64,000 bases of DNA, from the NCBI GenBank assembly GCA_913058245.1, contig CAJXQJ010000004.1, positions 124,001-188,000 on the forward strand. The letters are read 5' to 3'. A program made the position numbers and the translations under genes. Of this stretch, positions 1-9,368 are shown piece by piece (the first letter of the stretch is position 1; every line of letters starts with the position of its first letter). This DNA is from an uncultured Colwellia sp. GTDB taxonomy: Bacteria > Pseudomonadota > Gammaproteobacteria > Enterobacterales > Alteromonadaceae. The notes under the pieces were generated by a model that worked only from the letters and a program-made list of their open reading frames with translations, searched no databases and was not told the origin of the DNA.

Positions 1-294
1 CCCATTGAATTGCTTAATCAATTACAGAGTATTGAAAATAAAGCTGGACGCGTGCGCAAGGATAACCGCTGGGGCGCAAGAGTTTTAGATTTAGATATTT
101 TACTTTTTGATAACTTGGTTATGAACACTGAGCGTTTAATAGTGCCCCATTATGGCCTTAAGCTTCGTGAATTCGTTTTATTGCCATTGGCTGAAATAGC
201 ACCAAACTTGAATTTACCTGATGGTGACAACGTCTTAGGACTGGCCAACCAGATTGAAAAAAATGGACTAAAAATTCACAGCCAATTAAGTTAG
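1..294 (+). CDS. folK: HPPK (6-hydroxymethyl-7,8-dihydropterin pyrophosphokinase), C-terminal part
   Basis: This is the 3' part of a gene cut by the window edge; the frame is open from base 1. The enzyme transfers pyrophosphate from ATP to 6-hydroxymethyl-7,8-dihydropterin in cytoplasmic folate synthesis. The visible part carries the HPPK signature: a basic stretch ending in RWGARVLDLDILLFDN, then the PHYGLKLREFVLLPLAEIAP region typical of the family's C-terminal half. About 97 codons remain of a protein that is usually near 160 residues. It lies 57 bp upstream of panB on the same strand; a folK-panB-panC order is common in gammaproteobacteria, so co-transcription is likely. Identity is confident; the true start is outside the window. 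Confidence 0.93.
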   Translation, partial: PIELLNQLQSIENKAGRVRKDNRWGARVLDLDILLFDNLVMNTERLIVPHYGLKLREFVLLPLAEIAPNLNLPDGDNVLGLANQIEKNGLKIHSQLS

Positions 295-351
295 TATAAC
301 CACTCTAAAAATATAAATGATTCATGTTGCAACATGAACAATGGAAAAATT

Positions 352-1158
352 ATGTCGACAACTAAGGCTAAAATAACCACTGCCACTTTGAAGAAAATGA
401 AACAGCAGGGTGAAAAAATTACCACCATTACTGCGTATGACGCCAGTTTTGCTAAAATTTTCGATCAAGCAGGTATTCATGCTATTTTAATTGGAGACTC
501 GTTAGGCATGGTACTACAAGGCCAAGATGATACCCTACCTGTTGATATTGAACACATGGCTTACCATACACAATGCGTAAAACGTGGTGTTGAAAACACA
601 CTGATTATTGCAGATATGCCATTTATGAGCTATGCAACAACCGAGCAAGCTTATGTTAATGCCGCAAAGCTTATGCAAGCAGGCGCCAGCATAGTGAAAA
701 TAGAAGGCGGTCAATGGCTTGAATCAACTATCAAGGGTTTAGTTGAACGAGGTATTCCAGTTTGTGCTCATTTAGGTTTAACACCACAATCAGTTAATGT
801 TTTTGGTGGCTTTAAAGTGCAAGGTCGAGACAGCGATAAAGCACAAGAAATGATTGAAAATGCTAAAGCATTGGAAGCTGCTGGTGCACAGTTATTGGTA
901 TTAGAGTGTATTCCTAGTGGTTTAGGCAAAGCAATTACCGACGCAGTATCTATTCCGACAATAGGTATCGGTGCAGGTAAAGACACTGACGGCCAAATAC
1001 TTGTTATGCACGACGCTCTTGGTATTTCATGCAGTTATATGCCTAAATTCTCCCGTAACTTTTTAATTGATACCGGTGATATCCAAAAGGCCATTGAACT
1101 CTATATTGCCGAAGTGAGTAATGGAAACTTTCCTGGCCCTGAGCATATTTTTAAGTAA
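352..1158 (+). CDS. panB: Ketopantoate hydroxymethyltransferase
   Basis: PanB adds a hydroxymethyl group from methylene-THF to 2-oxoisovalerate, the first committed step of pantothenate and coenzyme A synthesis. The protein aligns along its length with E. coli PanB from memory: [13 protein letters not shown] near the start, IGDSLGM with a metal-binding Asp, [36 protein letters not shown] with the probable catalytic Glu, and [16 protein letters not shown] place the start at the ATG at 352 (268 residues). The ATG at 334 would add six residues not seen in E. coli PanB, but neither start has a strong Shine-Dalgarno. It is followed 28 bp later by panC. Confidence 0.95.
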   Translation: MSTTKAKITTATLKKMKQQGEKITTITAYDASFAKIFDQAGIHAILIGDSLGMVLQGQDDTLPVDIEHMAYHTQCVKRGVENTLIIADMPFMSYATTEQAYVNAAKLMQAGASIVKIEGGQWLESTIKGLVERGIPVCAHLGLTPQSVNVFGGFKVQGRDSDKAQEMIENAKALEAAGAQLLVLECIPSGLGKAITDAVSIPTIGIGAGKDTDGQILVMHDALGISCSYMPKFSRNFLIDTGDIQKAIELYIAEVSNGNFPGPEHIFK

Positions 1159-1186
1159 TCACCGCCGATACTAAACAGAAGCTAAG

Positions 1187-2038
1187 ATGACAATGCAAAC
1201 AATTTCAGACATTAAAACCTTGCGAGAAACCATTAGCACTTGGCGTCAGCAAGGCTTAAAAATTGCCTTTGTGCCAACCATGGGTAATCTTCATCAAGGA
1301 CATATTTCATTAGTTGATAAAGCCATATCTGTCGCAGATAAAGTGGTTGCCAGTATCTTTGTCAATCCAATGCAATTTGGTGCTAACGAAGATATCGATA
1401 ATTACCCAAGAACTATGACGGCCGACCAAGAAAAACTTCAAAATGCCGGTTGTGACTTACTATTTACGCCTACACCTGACATTATTTACCCAAAAGGTTT
1501 AGACAAGCAAAGCTATGTCGAAGTACCTAATGTTTCTGACGGTTACTGTGGCGAAAGTCGCCCAGGTCATTTTCGTGGCGTTTCAACCGTCGTTTGTAAA
1601 CTTTTTAATTTAGTGCAGCCTGACATCGCCTGCTTTGGTTTAAAAGATTACCAACAAGTACAAGTAATCCAAACTATGGTTGAAGACTTGTCGATGCCGA
1701 TTGAAATCATTCCAGTAGCTACAGTGCGAGAAGAAAGCGGTTTAGCACTTAGCTCAAGAAATAACTATTTAACAATAGAAGAAAAGAAGATTGCGCCAGC
1801 ATTAAGCCAAAATATTCAATGGTTAGCACTACAAATTTCAGATAATAGTGACTTTATTGGTCTTGCTAAAAAAGCTGCAAATTTTATTGATAATGCAGGC
1901 ATGAAAACAGACTACATTCATATTTGTCATGCACGAACACTGCAACCGGCAAGTGAAGATGATAAAGAGCTGGTGATTCTTGCCGCCGCCCATTGTGGCA
2001 AAGCAAGATTAATCGATAATTTACAAGTATTTCTGTAA
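1187..2038 (+). CDS. panC: Pantoate-beta-alanine ligase (pantothenate synthetase)
   Basis: PanC condenses pantoate with beta-alanine using ATP, through a pantoyl-adenylate. Its 283 residues are the normal length. The nucleotidyl-transferase HIGH-type motif is visible as MGNLHQGH near residue 35, followed by FVNPMQFG, a [11 protein letters not shown] loop, FGLKDYQQ, and the KMSKS-equivalent [10 protein letters not shown] near residue 187. The gene sits 28 bp after panB and ends before a bidirectional terminator. Its beta-alanine would come from the convergent PLP decarboxylase at 2168-3805, since no panD follows panC here as it does in E. coli. A second in-frame ATG lies at 1193. Confidence 0.96.
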   Translation: MTMQTISDIKTLRETISTWRQQGLKIAFVPTMGNLHQGHISLVDKAISVADKVVASIFVNPMQFGANEDIDNYPRTMTADQEKLQNAGCDLLFTPTPDIIYPKGLDKQSYVEVPNVSDGYCGESRPGHFRGVSTVVCKLFNLVQPDIACFGLKDYQQVQVIQTMVEDLSMPIEIIPVATVREESGLALSSRNNYLTIEEKKIAPALSQNIQWLALQISDNSDFIGLAKKAANFIDNAGMKTDYIHICHARTLQPASEDDKELVILAAAHCGKARLIDNLQVFL

Positions 2039-2075
2039 ATAGATTGAGCAATAATTTAAGCAAGTCATAAAAAAC

Positions 2076-2112
2076 AAAAAAGCTAATAACATTGTTATTA
2101 GCTTTTTTATTT
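2076..2112. terminator. Bidirectional rho-independent terminator between panC and panP
   Basis: A perfect ten-base stem AGCTAATAAC / GTTATTAGCT (2081-2090 and 2094-2103) with a three-base loop, flanked by an A run on the left and a T run on the right. It can serve the convergent genes on both strands. Confidence 0.85.
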
Positions 2113-2167
2113 GGCTGTGCTTATTACTAGCTATAGCGTATGGATTATTATAAATCTTAAAGCGCTA

Positions 2168-3805
2168 CTAACTCTGATTTTCCATTGATAATAAGCTTGG
2201 TAGAAACGTTTCACTTTCCTGCGCCAATTGCGTTTGCTCAGCCAATACATCTTGTAAAATAGTTTTTGACGTTAACGGATTAGCCAATACCACTCTGAAG
2301 ACTAATGTTTTACGCCCTTGGTATTTCTGTACTTCAATTCGTGTACGTGAAACAAATGACTTGCCATTTTCGCGTTGACGCTTTTGGACAAACTTAGTTA
2401 ACTTATCAAGCAAAACATTAATGCACTCTTGTTGTTCATTATCTGCTGACGCTAATAACCTTTGAACACATGCTGGATTGTAGCGATAAGTTAATAAACA
2501 CAATTCTGGTTCAGTAACCAACTCGAAATCAGCATGCTGCTTGATTAACTCAGCAAAATAATGTGCCTTTTCGATACTAGTATTAATTAACATTTCATAA
2601 CCAGGACGGCTAATAACATGTAGTGCGGCATACACTAGCATTGCCATACCTGGGCGCGAACCTTCAAGGGTATGGCTACCTAAGTCTTTTGAGCCTTTCC
2701 GTAAAATATATTCGGCATGATGCTCAATTGCAGCTACTGAAGCAGGGTTTTTAAATACTACCAAGCCAGCGCCCATTGGCACATACATTTGCTTGTGGGC
2801 ATCAATAGTAACAGAGTCAGCCAGTTCAATGCCTTTTAACATAGGTCGGTATTTTTTTGATAATAACGTTGCCCCGCCCCATGCTGCATCAACATGAAAG
2901 TGAGCATTGTACTGCTGAGCAATTTCCGCCATTTGCTCAAGTGGATCAATATTGCCTGTTTCAGTGGTACCAGCAACCCCAACAATACTTAACACTCGAA
3001 TATTATCTTGTGCTAACTGCTCACACTTTGCTTTTAACAGCTGACAATCAATTTTATTGTTTGCATCAGTTGGAATAGCAATCACACTTTCTTGGCCAAT
3101 ACCTAAAACATCAGCAGATTTTTTTAATGAGTAATGACCACGTGATGATACTAAAATAGCTAAGCCATCATATTGGTAATGTTTAAGAGCGCTATACAAC
3201 CCTTCTCGAGCAACACCACGAAAATCACCATCGGGCTTAAGTAAGTTATTACGAGCTACCCAAAGAGCCGTTAGGTTGGCAATAGTACCGCCAGAACAAA
3301 AAGCACCTAAGGAATGATTAGCGCTATGCATCCATTGCTGGTAGAAGCTTTCTTCATCTTGATAAACTAGTCGATGCATCATCCCTAGCACTTGACGCTC
3401 CATTGGCGTGAATGCTTTTGAGGTTTCAATTTTTACTAGATTTTGATTCAACCCAATCATCAGTTTTGACAAGGGTAAAATGAAATAAGGTAATGCTGAC
3501 GTCATGTGTCCAATGAAATTTGGACTTGATGTGTGAACCGATTGTGACACTAACTTATCAAGCAAGTGATGCATATGATCAGAAACAAACGCTGGGTTTT
3601 CAGGAATTTGCGAACCTGCAAAATCTTTTTCTATTTCAGTCAAAGCTTGTTCGGTGGCCGCAATATGCTCACCTAAAAAGCCCGCTAAATTTTGCGAGAT
3701 CTCATTCTCAATTCGACCCAATGTAGAATCGGGCGCCACAGGAATGGTAAAAATGCGATGTAAAGACTCTTCAGTCGCTTGTGCCGCGCGTTTACTAACC
3801 GTCAT
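2168..3805 (-). CDS. panP: Pyridoxal-dependent aspartate 1-decarboxylase (PanP type)
   Basis: A 545-residue group II PLP decarboxylase related to glutamate/cysteine-sulfinate decarboxylases. The cofactor site is clear: SGGTIANLTAL for phosphate contacts, HVDAAWGG with the ring-stacking region and Asp, and TIDAHKQMYVPMGAG with the Schiff-base Lys. Proteins of this group (TIGR03799, PanP in Vibrio) supply beta-alanine from aspartate in marine gammaproteobacteria that lack pyruvoyl PanD. Its position, convergent to panBC and sharing their terminator, fits that role strongly. The substrate is inferred from family and context; decarboxylation of glutamate or another acidic amino acid cannot be excluded from sequence. 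Confidence 0.85.
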   Translation of the reverse strand: MTVSKRAAQATEESLHRIFTIPVAPDSTLGRIENEISQNLAGFLGEHIAATEQALTEIEKDFAGSQIPENPAFVSDHMHHLLDKLVSQSVHTSSPNFIGHMTSALPYFILPLSKLMIGLNQNLVKIETSKAFTPMERQVLGMMHRLVYQDEESFYQQWMHSANHSLGAFCSGGTIANLTALWVARNNLLKPDGDFRGVAREGLYSALKHYQYDGLAILVSSRGHYSLKKSADVLGIGQESVIAIPTDANNKIDCQLLKAKCEQLAQDNIRVLSIVGVAGTTETGNIDPLEQMAEIAQQYNAHFHVDAAWGGATLLSKKYRPMLKGIELADSVTIDAHKQMYVPMGAGLVVFKNPASVAAIEHHAEYILRKGSKDLGSHTLEGSRPGMAMLVYAALHVISRPGYEMLINTSIEKAHYFAELIKQHADFELVTEPELCLLTYRYNPACVQRLLASADNEQQECINVLLDKLTKFVQKRQRENGKSFVSRTRIEVQKYQGRKTLVFRVVLANPLTSKTILQDVLAEQTQLAQESETFLPSLLSMENQS

Positions 3806-3945
3806 ACTTATTCACTATTTACTACTCACCATAAGCAAGTTGTTCTACATAAGTGCGGCACTGTAATAAAATTTTGACTAAAAGTCTCGTTTTTTCCACC
3901 CTATTTGGTGTTTAAAACAATTATATTGAAAATAATTCAATATAA

Positions 3946-4044
3946 TTAAGCTAGTAATGTTGCTACGTAAACCAATGCTAATTCAACAATTGCTAAACTA
4001 CTTAATGCCATCATAAATACAGTTTTTTTAATATTGTTAGTCAT
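3946..4044 (-). CDS. Candidate 32-residue single-pass membrane protein
   Basis: This short frame encodes MTNNIKKTVFMMALSSLAIV followed by a second hydrophobic stretch ending ATLLA. The pattern is a short basic N-terminus and about 22 hydrophobic residues, typical of small inner-membrane proteins. An AGG lies nine bases before the chosen ATG at 4044; an alternative in-frame ATG at 4053 has no room for a ribosome site. It occupies the otherwise empty 430 bp gap between panP and the TrmB-like gene. I do not recognise the family, and conservation has not been tested. Confidence 0.4.
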   Translation of the reverse strand: MTNNIKKTVFMMALSSLAIVELALVYVATLLA

Positions 4045-4233
4045 GTCATTCATCCTAAATTTCAACTTGATATACCAAAGTAATATCAACATTCAGGCCA
4101 AAACTTTAAATAATTGATATATAAGGAAAAGTAGCAATAAAACAGAAATAACAATAATTCGAAATTGAGGTAATTGGCCAAATAAATGTAAATTTAGCCA
4201 ATTATTTAAATATTTTGCAACACTAGCTAAGTA

Positions 4234-4926
4234 TTAGCTTTTCACAATTGTTAATTGCCAGCATGTTTGCCCACTAGCTTGATATTTAGCTTCAAAGGGC
4301 GTTAATGGCTGCTCGTCATTAACTTCAGAAATACCACCAAAAAATCCAGCGATGCCAGCCGCCACTTGAAACTCTTGTAAGTATAACTGCCAATTACTAC
4401 GTAAGATTATCTCATCGCCTAAGGCAACAATTTGTGGAAATACCGCACTACCGTGCCAACGCCTCTGAATATGTTTAGCTTTAGGCCACGGGTTTGGGTA
4501 TAAAATATAGTGTTTACTCACTGGCCACTTAGCCGCGACCACAAGCCGATAAAAATCGTTTAAGTCAGCCCGTACTAGGTGGAAGTTATCAACAACACCA
4601 TCCTCGCCTTCACGGCTAACTTCGTCAACATTACGATTAATTCTATGAGCTGACTTATCTACACCTATAACTAAGGCATTAGGATTTTTTTTTGCTAGCA
4701 AACGCGTACTTTGACCAACGCCACAGCATGAATCAAGAATGATTTCGCCAGAGAATGACTGGACAATCTGATTAACTTCATCAAAAGCTTGTTGCGTATG
4801 TGTCTGTATCGGTTTCTGAGACGGATGCTCAATATGCTTAGCAACAATCTCAGTTAGCTTTTCATGTATTCCTGGCTGGTTGGTTACAATAACTTTTGAA
4901 TCACCAGTAATTTCTGTCGAACTCAT
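4234..4926 (-). CDS. TrmB-like SAM-dependent methyltransferase (divergent paralogue)
   Basis: A 230-residue class I methyltransferase of the tRNA (guanine-46-N7) methyltransferase family. The SAM motif I is LDSCCGVGQSTRLLA, motif II is VIGVDKS, and the TrmB hallmark region reads YPNPWPKAKHIQRRW, where canonical TrmB has FPDPWxKxRHxKRR. The N-terminus lacks the usual TrmB lead-in. The protein is therefore a divergent relative; bona fide trmB commonly sits elsewhere beside mutY/yggL genes. It probably modifies RNA in the cytoplasm, but the substrate is open. The ATG at 4926 is the only obvious start. Confidence 0.7.
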   Translation of the reverse strand: MSSTEITGDSKVIVTNQPGIHEKLTEIVAKHIEHPSQKPIQTHTQQAFDEVNQIVQSFSGEIILDSCCGVGQSTRLLAKKNPNALVIGVDKSAHRINRNVDEVSREGEDGVVDNFHLVRADLNDFYRLVVAAKWPVSKHYILYPNPWPKAKHIQRRWHGSAVFPQIVALGDEIILRSNWQLYLQEFQVAAGIAGFFGGISEVNDEQPLTPFEAKYQASGQTCWQLTIVKS

Positions 4927-4996
4927 TGTGCCTTTACCTGTACTTCTTTAACATTTTTAAAAATTCTCGCACCATAATATAGTGCAACTAACTGCA

Positions 4997-5770
4997 CTAG
5001 CTTCTTAAACCTATACCTTTAGTAATTAACACCATGGCAACGGTATATAAACTCACAATAAAAACCCCAAGTACTGAGAATGACATAACTAAACTTACGT
5101 CGGAGATCCCCAAAAAGCCATAGCGAAAAGCGTTAACCATGTAAACAATTGGGTTAATTTGTGAAACACCCTGCCAGAACTCTGGTAATAAACTAATCGA
5201 GTAAAACACGCCACCTAAATACGTTAATGGCGTTAAAATAAAAGTTGGAATAATTGAAATATCATCAAAGCTTCCGGCAAAAATAGCATTAATTAAACCA
5301 CCTAAAGCAAAGGTCGCAGAGGTAAGCGCTACCGTTGCAATAATTACCCAGATATTATGTATTTGTATATCAACAAAAAACATCGCAACAATGGTCACAA
5401 TACTACCAACTAAAATACCTCGAGCCATACCGCCACCAACATAACCGGCAACAATAACCCAATTAGGCACAGGTGCCACTAGCATTTCTTCAACATTACG
5501 TTGCCATTTTGCACTGAAAAACGACGATGCGACATTAGAATATGAGTTGGTGATCACACTCATCATAATAAGACCAGGCACAATAAATGACATGTAATCA
5601 AAACCGCCCATCTCACCAATTCGCGAGCCAATTAACGAGCCAAAAATAACAAAATATAAACTAATAGTGATTGCTGGAGGCACTAACGTTTGCACCCAAA
5701 TACGCATAAAACGATGAATTTCTTTATGAAGAATACTTTTCAGTGCAATAATATTTCTTGAGGTGACCAT
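4997..5770 (-). CDS. yadH: ABC-2 type transporter permease
   Basis: A 257-residue inner-membrane permease with about six hydrophobic segments. It matches E. coli YadH very closely from memory: KEIHRFMRIWVQTLVPPAIT, LIGSRIGEMGGFDY, VPGLIMMSVITNSYSNVASS, VAPVPNWVIVAGYVGGG and SQINPIVYMVNAFRYGFLG. It pairs with the ATPase gene whose stop lies 3 bp upstream. The exported substrate is not known; the family is related to drug/lipid exporters. Confidence 0.92.
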   Translation of the reverse strand: MVTSRNIIALKSILHKEIHRFMRIWVQTLVPPAITISLYFVIFGSLIGSRIGEMGGFDYMSFIVPGLIMMSVITNSYSNVASSFFSAKWQRNVEEMLVAPVPNWVIVAGYVGGGMARGILVGSIVTIVAMFFVDIQIHNIWVIIATVALTSATFALGGLINAIFAGSFDDISIIPTFILTPLTYLGGVFYSISLLPEFWQGVSQINPIVYMVNAFRYGFLGISDVSLVMSFSVLGVFIVSLYTVAMVLITKGIGLRS

Positions 5771-5773
5771 TTT

Positions 5774-6715
5774 TTACTCCTGCACTTTACTGTCAGCTGA
5801 TTCTTGACCACTGCCAACTAAACTAACAAATAGTTCCTCTAGTCGGTTGCTTTTATTTCTCATACTTAAAACATCAATATCTTGTTCGCTTAATTGCGTA
5901 AAAACTTGGTTAATCGTTTGCGATTTCTTTACATCGACCTCCAAAGTATGATCATCGATTACACGACAACAAAATTCTTTAAGTTGAGCCGGTTTGCTGT
6001 TTGGCTTTAGGTCAAAAACAAAGGTTTCAATATCTAACTTAGCTAATAGCGATTTCATATCGGTATTTTCAACAATAATGCCTGAGTCGATAATGGCAAT
6101 ATTTCGACACAGCATTTCAGCTTCTTCCAAGTAGTGCGTAGTTAATATAATCGTTATACCCTGCTGATTAAGTTCACGTAAAAAATCCCACATTGAACGA
6201 CGAAGCTCAATATCAACACCAGCGGTAGGCTCATCAAGAATTAACATTTTCGGTTCATGCATTAAGGCTCGTGCAATCATTAAACGACGTTTCATACCGC
6301 CAGAGAGCATACGAGCAGCACTATCTTTTTTATCCCACAAGTCTAATTGTTTTAAGTACTTTTCTGCACGTTCTACGGCAACAGAACGCTCAACACCATA
6401 GTAGCCAGCTTGGTTAATTAGAATCTTCATTAAAGGTTCAAACTGATTAAAGTTAAACTCTTGCGGCACTAAACCAATATAACTTTTCGCAGCTTCTAGC
6501 TCATTATCAATATCGTAGCCAAAAACACTCACCTGACCGGCAGTTTTATTCACCAATGAAGTGATCACTCCTATGGTCGTAGATTTACCCGCACCATTAG
6601 GTCCCAACAAGGCAAAAAAGTCCCCCTGTTTGACAGTAAGATCGATACCTTTAAGTGCTTGAAAACCGCCTTTATAGGTTTTTTCTAACGCTGATATTTT
6701 TAATGCCGATTGCAT
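5774..6715 (-). CDS. yadG: ABC transporter ATP-binding protein
   Basis: A 313-residue ABC ATPase. Visible motifs are Walker A LLGPNGAGKSTTIG, the Q-loop region LVPQEFNF, signature LSGGMKRRLMIARAL, Walker B KMLILDEPTAGVD, and the switch His in TTHYLEEAE. After the nucleotide-binding domain comes a roughly 90-residue C-terminal extension, typical of exporter ATPases of the DrrA/YadG type. It is the first gene of a two-gene operon with the yadH permease. Confidence 0.92.
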   Translation of the reverse strand: MQSALKISALEKTYKGGFQALKGIDLTVKQGDFFALLGPNGAGKSTTIGVITSLVNKTAGQVSVFGYDIDNELEAAKSYIGLVPQEFNFNQFEPLMKILINQAGYYGVERSVAVERAEKYLKQLDLWDKKDSAARMLSGGMKRRLMIARALMHEPKMLILDEPTAGVDIELRRSMWDFLRELNQQGITIILTTHYLEEAEMLCRNIAIIDSGIIVENTDMKSLLAKLDIETFVFDLKPNSKPAQLKEFCCRVIDDHTLEVDVKKSQTINQVFTQLSEQDIDVLSMRNKSNRLEELFVSLVGSGQESADSKVQE

Positions 6716-6762
6716 AGCTGATCCTAAAATATTTTTGTCTCTTTAACGTGGGGGCAAGTTCA

Positions 6763-6834
6763 AGGTTTTCAATAAAAAAGTAATTGTTATTGCAGTAGCT
6801 AAACAGAAATCAAGCAGAACCCAATTGAAAACCT
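6763..6834. repeat. Perfect 11-bp inverted repeat in the yadG / DPP IV intergenic region
   Basis: AGGTTTTCAAT at 6763-6773 is repeated in inverted form, ATTGAAAACCT, at 6824-6834, with 50 bp between the arms. It lies between two divergent genes, so it could be a pair of regulator half-sites or a large RNA hairpin. No matching regulator was recognised. Confidence 0.5.
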
Positions 6835-6962
6835 GCTGAAGGTGTATTCCCTGACTCGATCTTGACCGTTTCGAGACTAAATTACCAAAAGTAGCGATAA
6901 GTTAGATTGTTTTATTTTTGTATACAATTTACAGTAAACATAATATTAAATAAGGAATTATT

Positions 6963-9266
6963 ATGTTTACTGCTAAGCTCTCTCGCTGGTGCGCGCTCAC
7001 CGCTATTTCAGTGTCGTTAATTGCCTGCCAAAGTACAGATTACGATTCGGCATCATCACAAAACGCAATTGATAAACCATTAACACTTGAGCGTATTTAT
7101 CAAGATCGTGAGTTCAAATCACAATGGCTTGGTAGAATACGCTGGTTAGCCGATGGTAGTGGCTATACCGCAGTGGAAAAGTCACTAAAAACAAAAAACG
7201 ATGATAATGATAAAGCCAAAAGTATCGGCCGTGATATTGTTTTTTATAACCCTAATACCTTAGCAAAAACAGTACTTATATCAGCAGAGCAATTAATCCC
7301 CGAAGGCAGCTCTAAACCGCTATCAATAGATAACTACATTTGGTCAAACGATCGCTCACAGGTACTTATTTACACCAATAGCAAAAAAGTATGGCGCTCA
7401 AATAGCCGTGGTGACTATTGGGTATTAAACCTAAATTCAAATCAACTTAAGCAATTAGGTGGTGATACAGTTAAAGCAAGTAGCTTAATGTTTGCTAAAT
7501 TCTCACCTGACGGCAACCAAGTAGCTTATGTGCATGACAATAATATCTATGTTGAAACTTTAGCAAATAACCATATTGCACAACTAACTTCCGATGCTGG
7601 AAATGGCATTATTAATGGCTTATTTGACTGGGTATACGAAGAAGAGTTTTCTATTCGTGATGGTTTTCGTTGGAGTCCTGATGGAAAAAGTATTGCCTAT
7701 TGGCAATTAGATACAAATGGCAGTAAAGACTTCATCATGATTAACAATACTGATGAACTTTACCCTACTTTAACTAAGTTTCCTTATCCAAAAGTTGGCG
7801 AACAAAATGCGTTAGCTAAAGTCGGTATAGTTGATTTAAAAAATAAAAAAACAACTTGGGCAAAACTCCCCAATAACTCTCGTGAAATGTATATTCCACG
7901 GATGAATTGGTCAGGCAATTCATCACAAATATTGGTCCAGCACGTTAATCGTAAGCAAGATACCAATAAACTTTATTTAACGGATGCTAAAACTGGTGTA
8001 GTAGATTTAATTCAAATAGAGAAAGAAAAGAACTTTCTTGATTTTTATGATGACGCCCGCTGGTTGAAAAATGGCTCCGATTTCATTTGGAAGAGTGAAC
8101 GCTCTGGTTGGCGCCATATTTACAAGGTTTCACGTGATGGCAATACTGTTATCAATTTAACTCAAGGCGAATTTGATATTACCGACATTCAAGCTATTGA
8201 CGAAAAAAATGGCTGGGTTTATTTTATCGCTTCACCAGATAACGTTGCTCAACGCTACTTATATCGCAGTAAACTTGATGGTAGCCTATCAAACCAACGC
8301 ATAACCCCTGAAGAATTTTCCGGCTCAAACCGTTATCAAATGTCGCCAGATGGCCAGTGGGCTATTCATTCTCATTCTGACTTTTCAACACCAACACAAA
8401 AAAGCTTGGTAAAGATTGAAGGTCATCAACAAAAACATCAGTTAATGGCTAATAACAAGCTCAAGCAACAAATGGCAAATATGGCTAGGCCTGAGCACGA
8501 ATTTTTCCAAGTAAAAGCACAAGACGGTGTAGTGCTAGATGGTTATATTATGCGTCCTGCTAATTTTGATGCCAGCAAAAAGTATCCAATTATATTTTAT
8601 GTTTATGGTGAACCTGCCGGACAAACTGCACAAGACCGATGGCGCGGTAATGCCTATTTTTGGGATCAGATGCTAACCGAGCAAGGTTTTATTGTTGCCT
8701 CAATCGATAACCGTGGTACACCAGCGCCAAAAGGTAGAGAGTGGCGTAAATCAATTTACGGCGCAGTCGGAATTTTATCTTCACGTGATCAAGCTGACGC
8801 CCTACAAGCAATGGCAAAACGCTGGTCATACATTGACTTAAATCGTGTTGGCATTTGGGGACACTCAGGTGGCGGTTCAATGACCCTTAACATGTTATTT
8901 CGCTACCCCGAATTATACAAAGTTGGCATTTCACTAGCACCAGTTGCTGATCAACGGTTATACGACAGTATTTATCAAGAGCGTTATTCTGGCTTATTAA
9001 CTGAATATGCCGACGGATATGAGCAAGGCTCTCCAATTACTCATGCTAAGAATTTGCAAGGTAAATTGTTATTAGTGCATGGTACCGGTGACGATAATGT
9101 TCACTACCAAGGTACTGAGCGTTTGATAAATGAGTTAATAAAACATAATCGTCAGTTTGACTTTATGTCTTACCCAAATAGAAGTCATGGTATTCGAGAA
9201 GGTGAAGGAACCACCTTACACCTAAAAACCATGATGACAGATTACTTTACTGAGCATTTAAAGTGA
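6963..9266 (+). CDS. Dipeptidyl peptidase IV-like S9 family peptidase, lipoprotein
   Basis: A 767-residue prolyl-oligopeptidase-clan serine peptidase that removes Xaa-Pro dipeptides from peptide N-termini. The N-terminus is a signal with lipobox LIAC (Cys near 22), so it should be lipidated and face the periplasm or outside. A DPPIV N-terminal beta-propeller follows, with the substrate-amine-binding Glu pair in DWVYEEEF near residue 223. The C-terminal alpha/beta-hydrolase has the nucleophile Ser in WGHSGGGS (about residue 640), Asp in GTGDDNVH (about 710) and His in NRSHGI (742). AAGGAATTATT precedes the ATG. A terminator follows. Likely role: peptide scavenging from protein-rich marine matter. 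Confidence 0.92.
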   Translation: MFTAKLSRWCALTAISVSLIACQSTDYDSASSQNAIDKPLTLERIYQDREFKSQWLGRIRWLADGSGYTAVEKSLKTKNDDNDKAKSIGRDIVFYNPNTLAKTVLISAEQLIPEGSSKPLSIDNYIWSNDRSQVLIYTNSKKVWRSNSRGDYWVLNLNSNQLKQLGGDTVKASSLMFAKFSPDGNQVAYVHDNNIYVETLANNHIAQLTSDAGNGIINGLFDWVYEEEFSIRDGFRWSPDGKSIAYWQLDTNGSKDFIMINNTDELYPTLTKFPYPKVGEQNALAKVGIVDLKNKKTTWAKLPNNSREMYIPRMNWSGNSSQILVQHVNRKQDTNKLYLTDAKTGVVDLIQIEKEKNFLDFYDDARWLKNGSDFIWKSERSGWRHIYKVSRDGNTVINLTQGEFDITDIQAIDEKNGWVYFIASPDNVAQRYLYRSKLDGSLSNQRITPEEFSGSNRYQMSPDGQWAIHSHSDFSTPTQKSLVKIEGHQQKHQLMANNKLKQQMANMARPEHEFFQVKAQDGVVLDGYIMRPANFDASKKYPIIFYVYGEPAGQTAQDRWRGNAYFWDQMLTEQGFIVASIDNRGTPAPKGREWRKSIYGAVGILSSRDQADALQAMAKRWSYIDLNRVGIWGHSGGGSMTLNMLFRYPELYKVGISLAPVADQRLYDSIYQERYSGLLTEYADGYEQGSPITHAKNLQGKLLLVHGTGDDNVHYQGTERLINELIKHNRQFDFMSYPNRSHGIREGEGTTLHLKTMMTDYFTEHLK

Positions 9267-9294
9267 TCATGATTTCTTGTTTGTTTTAAATAGC

Positions 9295-9321
9295 AAAAAG
9301 CCTGCATTTGCAGGCTTTTTT
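9295..9321. terminator. Rho-independent terminator after DPP IV gene
   Basis: AAAAAGCCTGCA / TGCAGGCTTTTT stem with a very short loop and T tail. It lies between the DPP IV gene and the convergent efp and can act on both strands. Confidence 0.88.
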
Positions 9322-9368
9322 CTTTTCATGTTGGGCCAGTCATAACCCAAAACATTTCGATTTAAACT

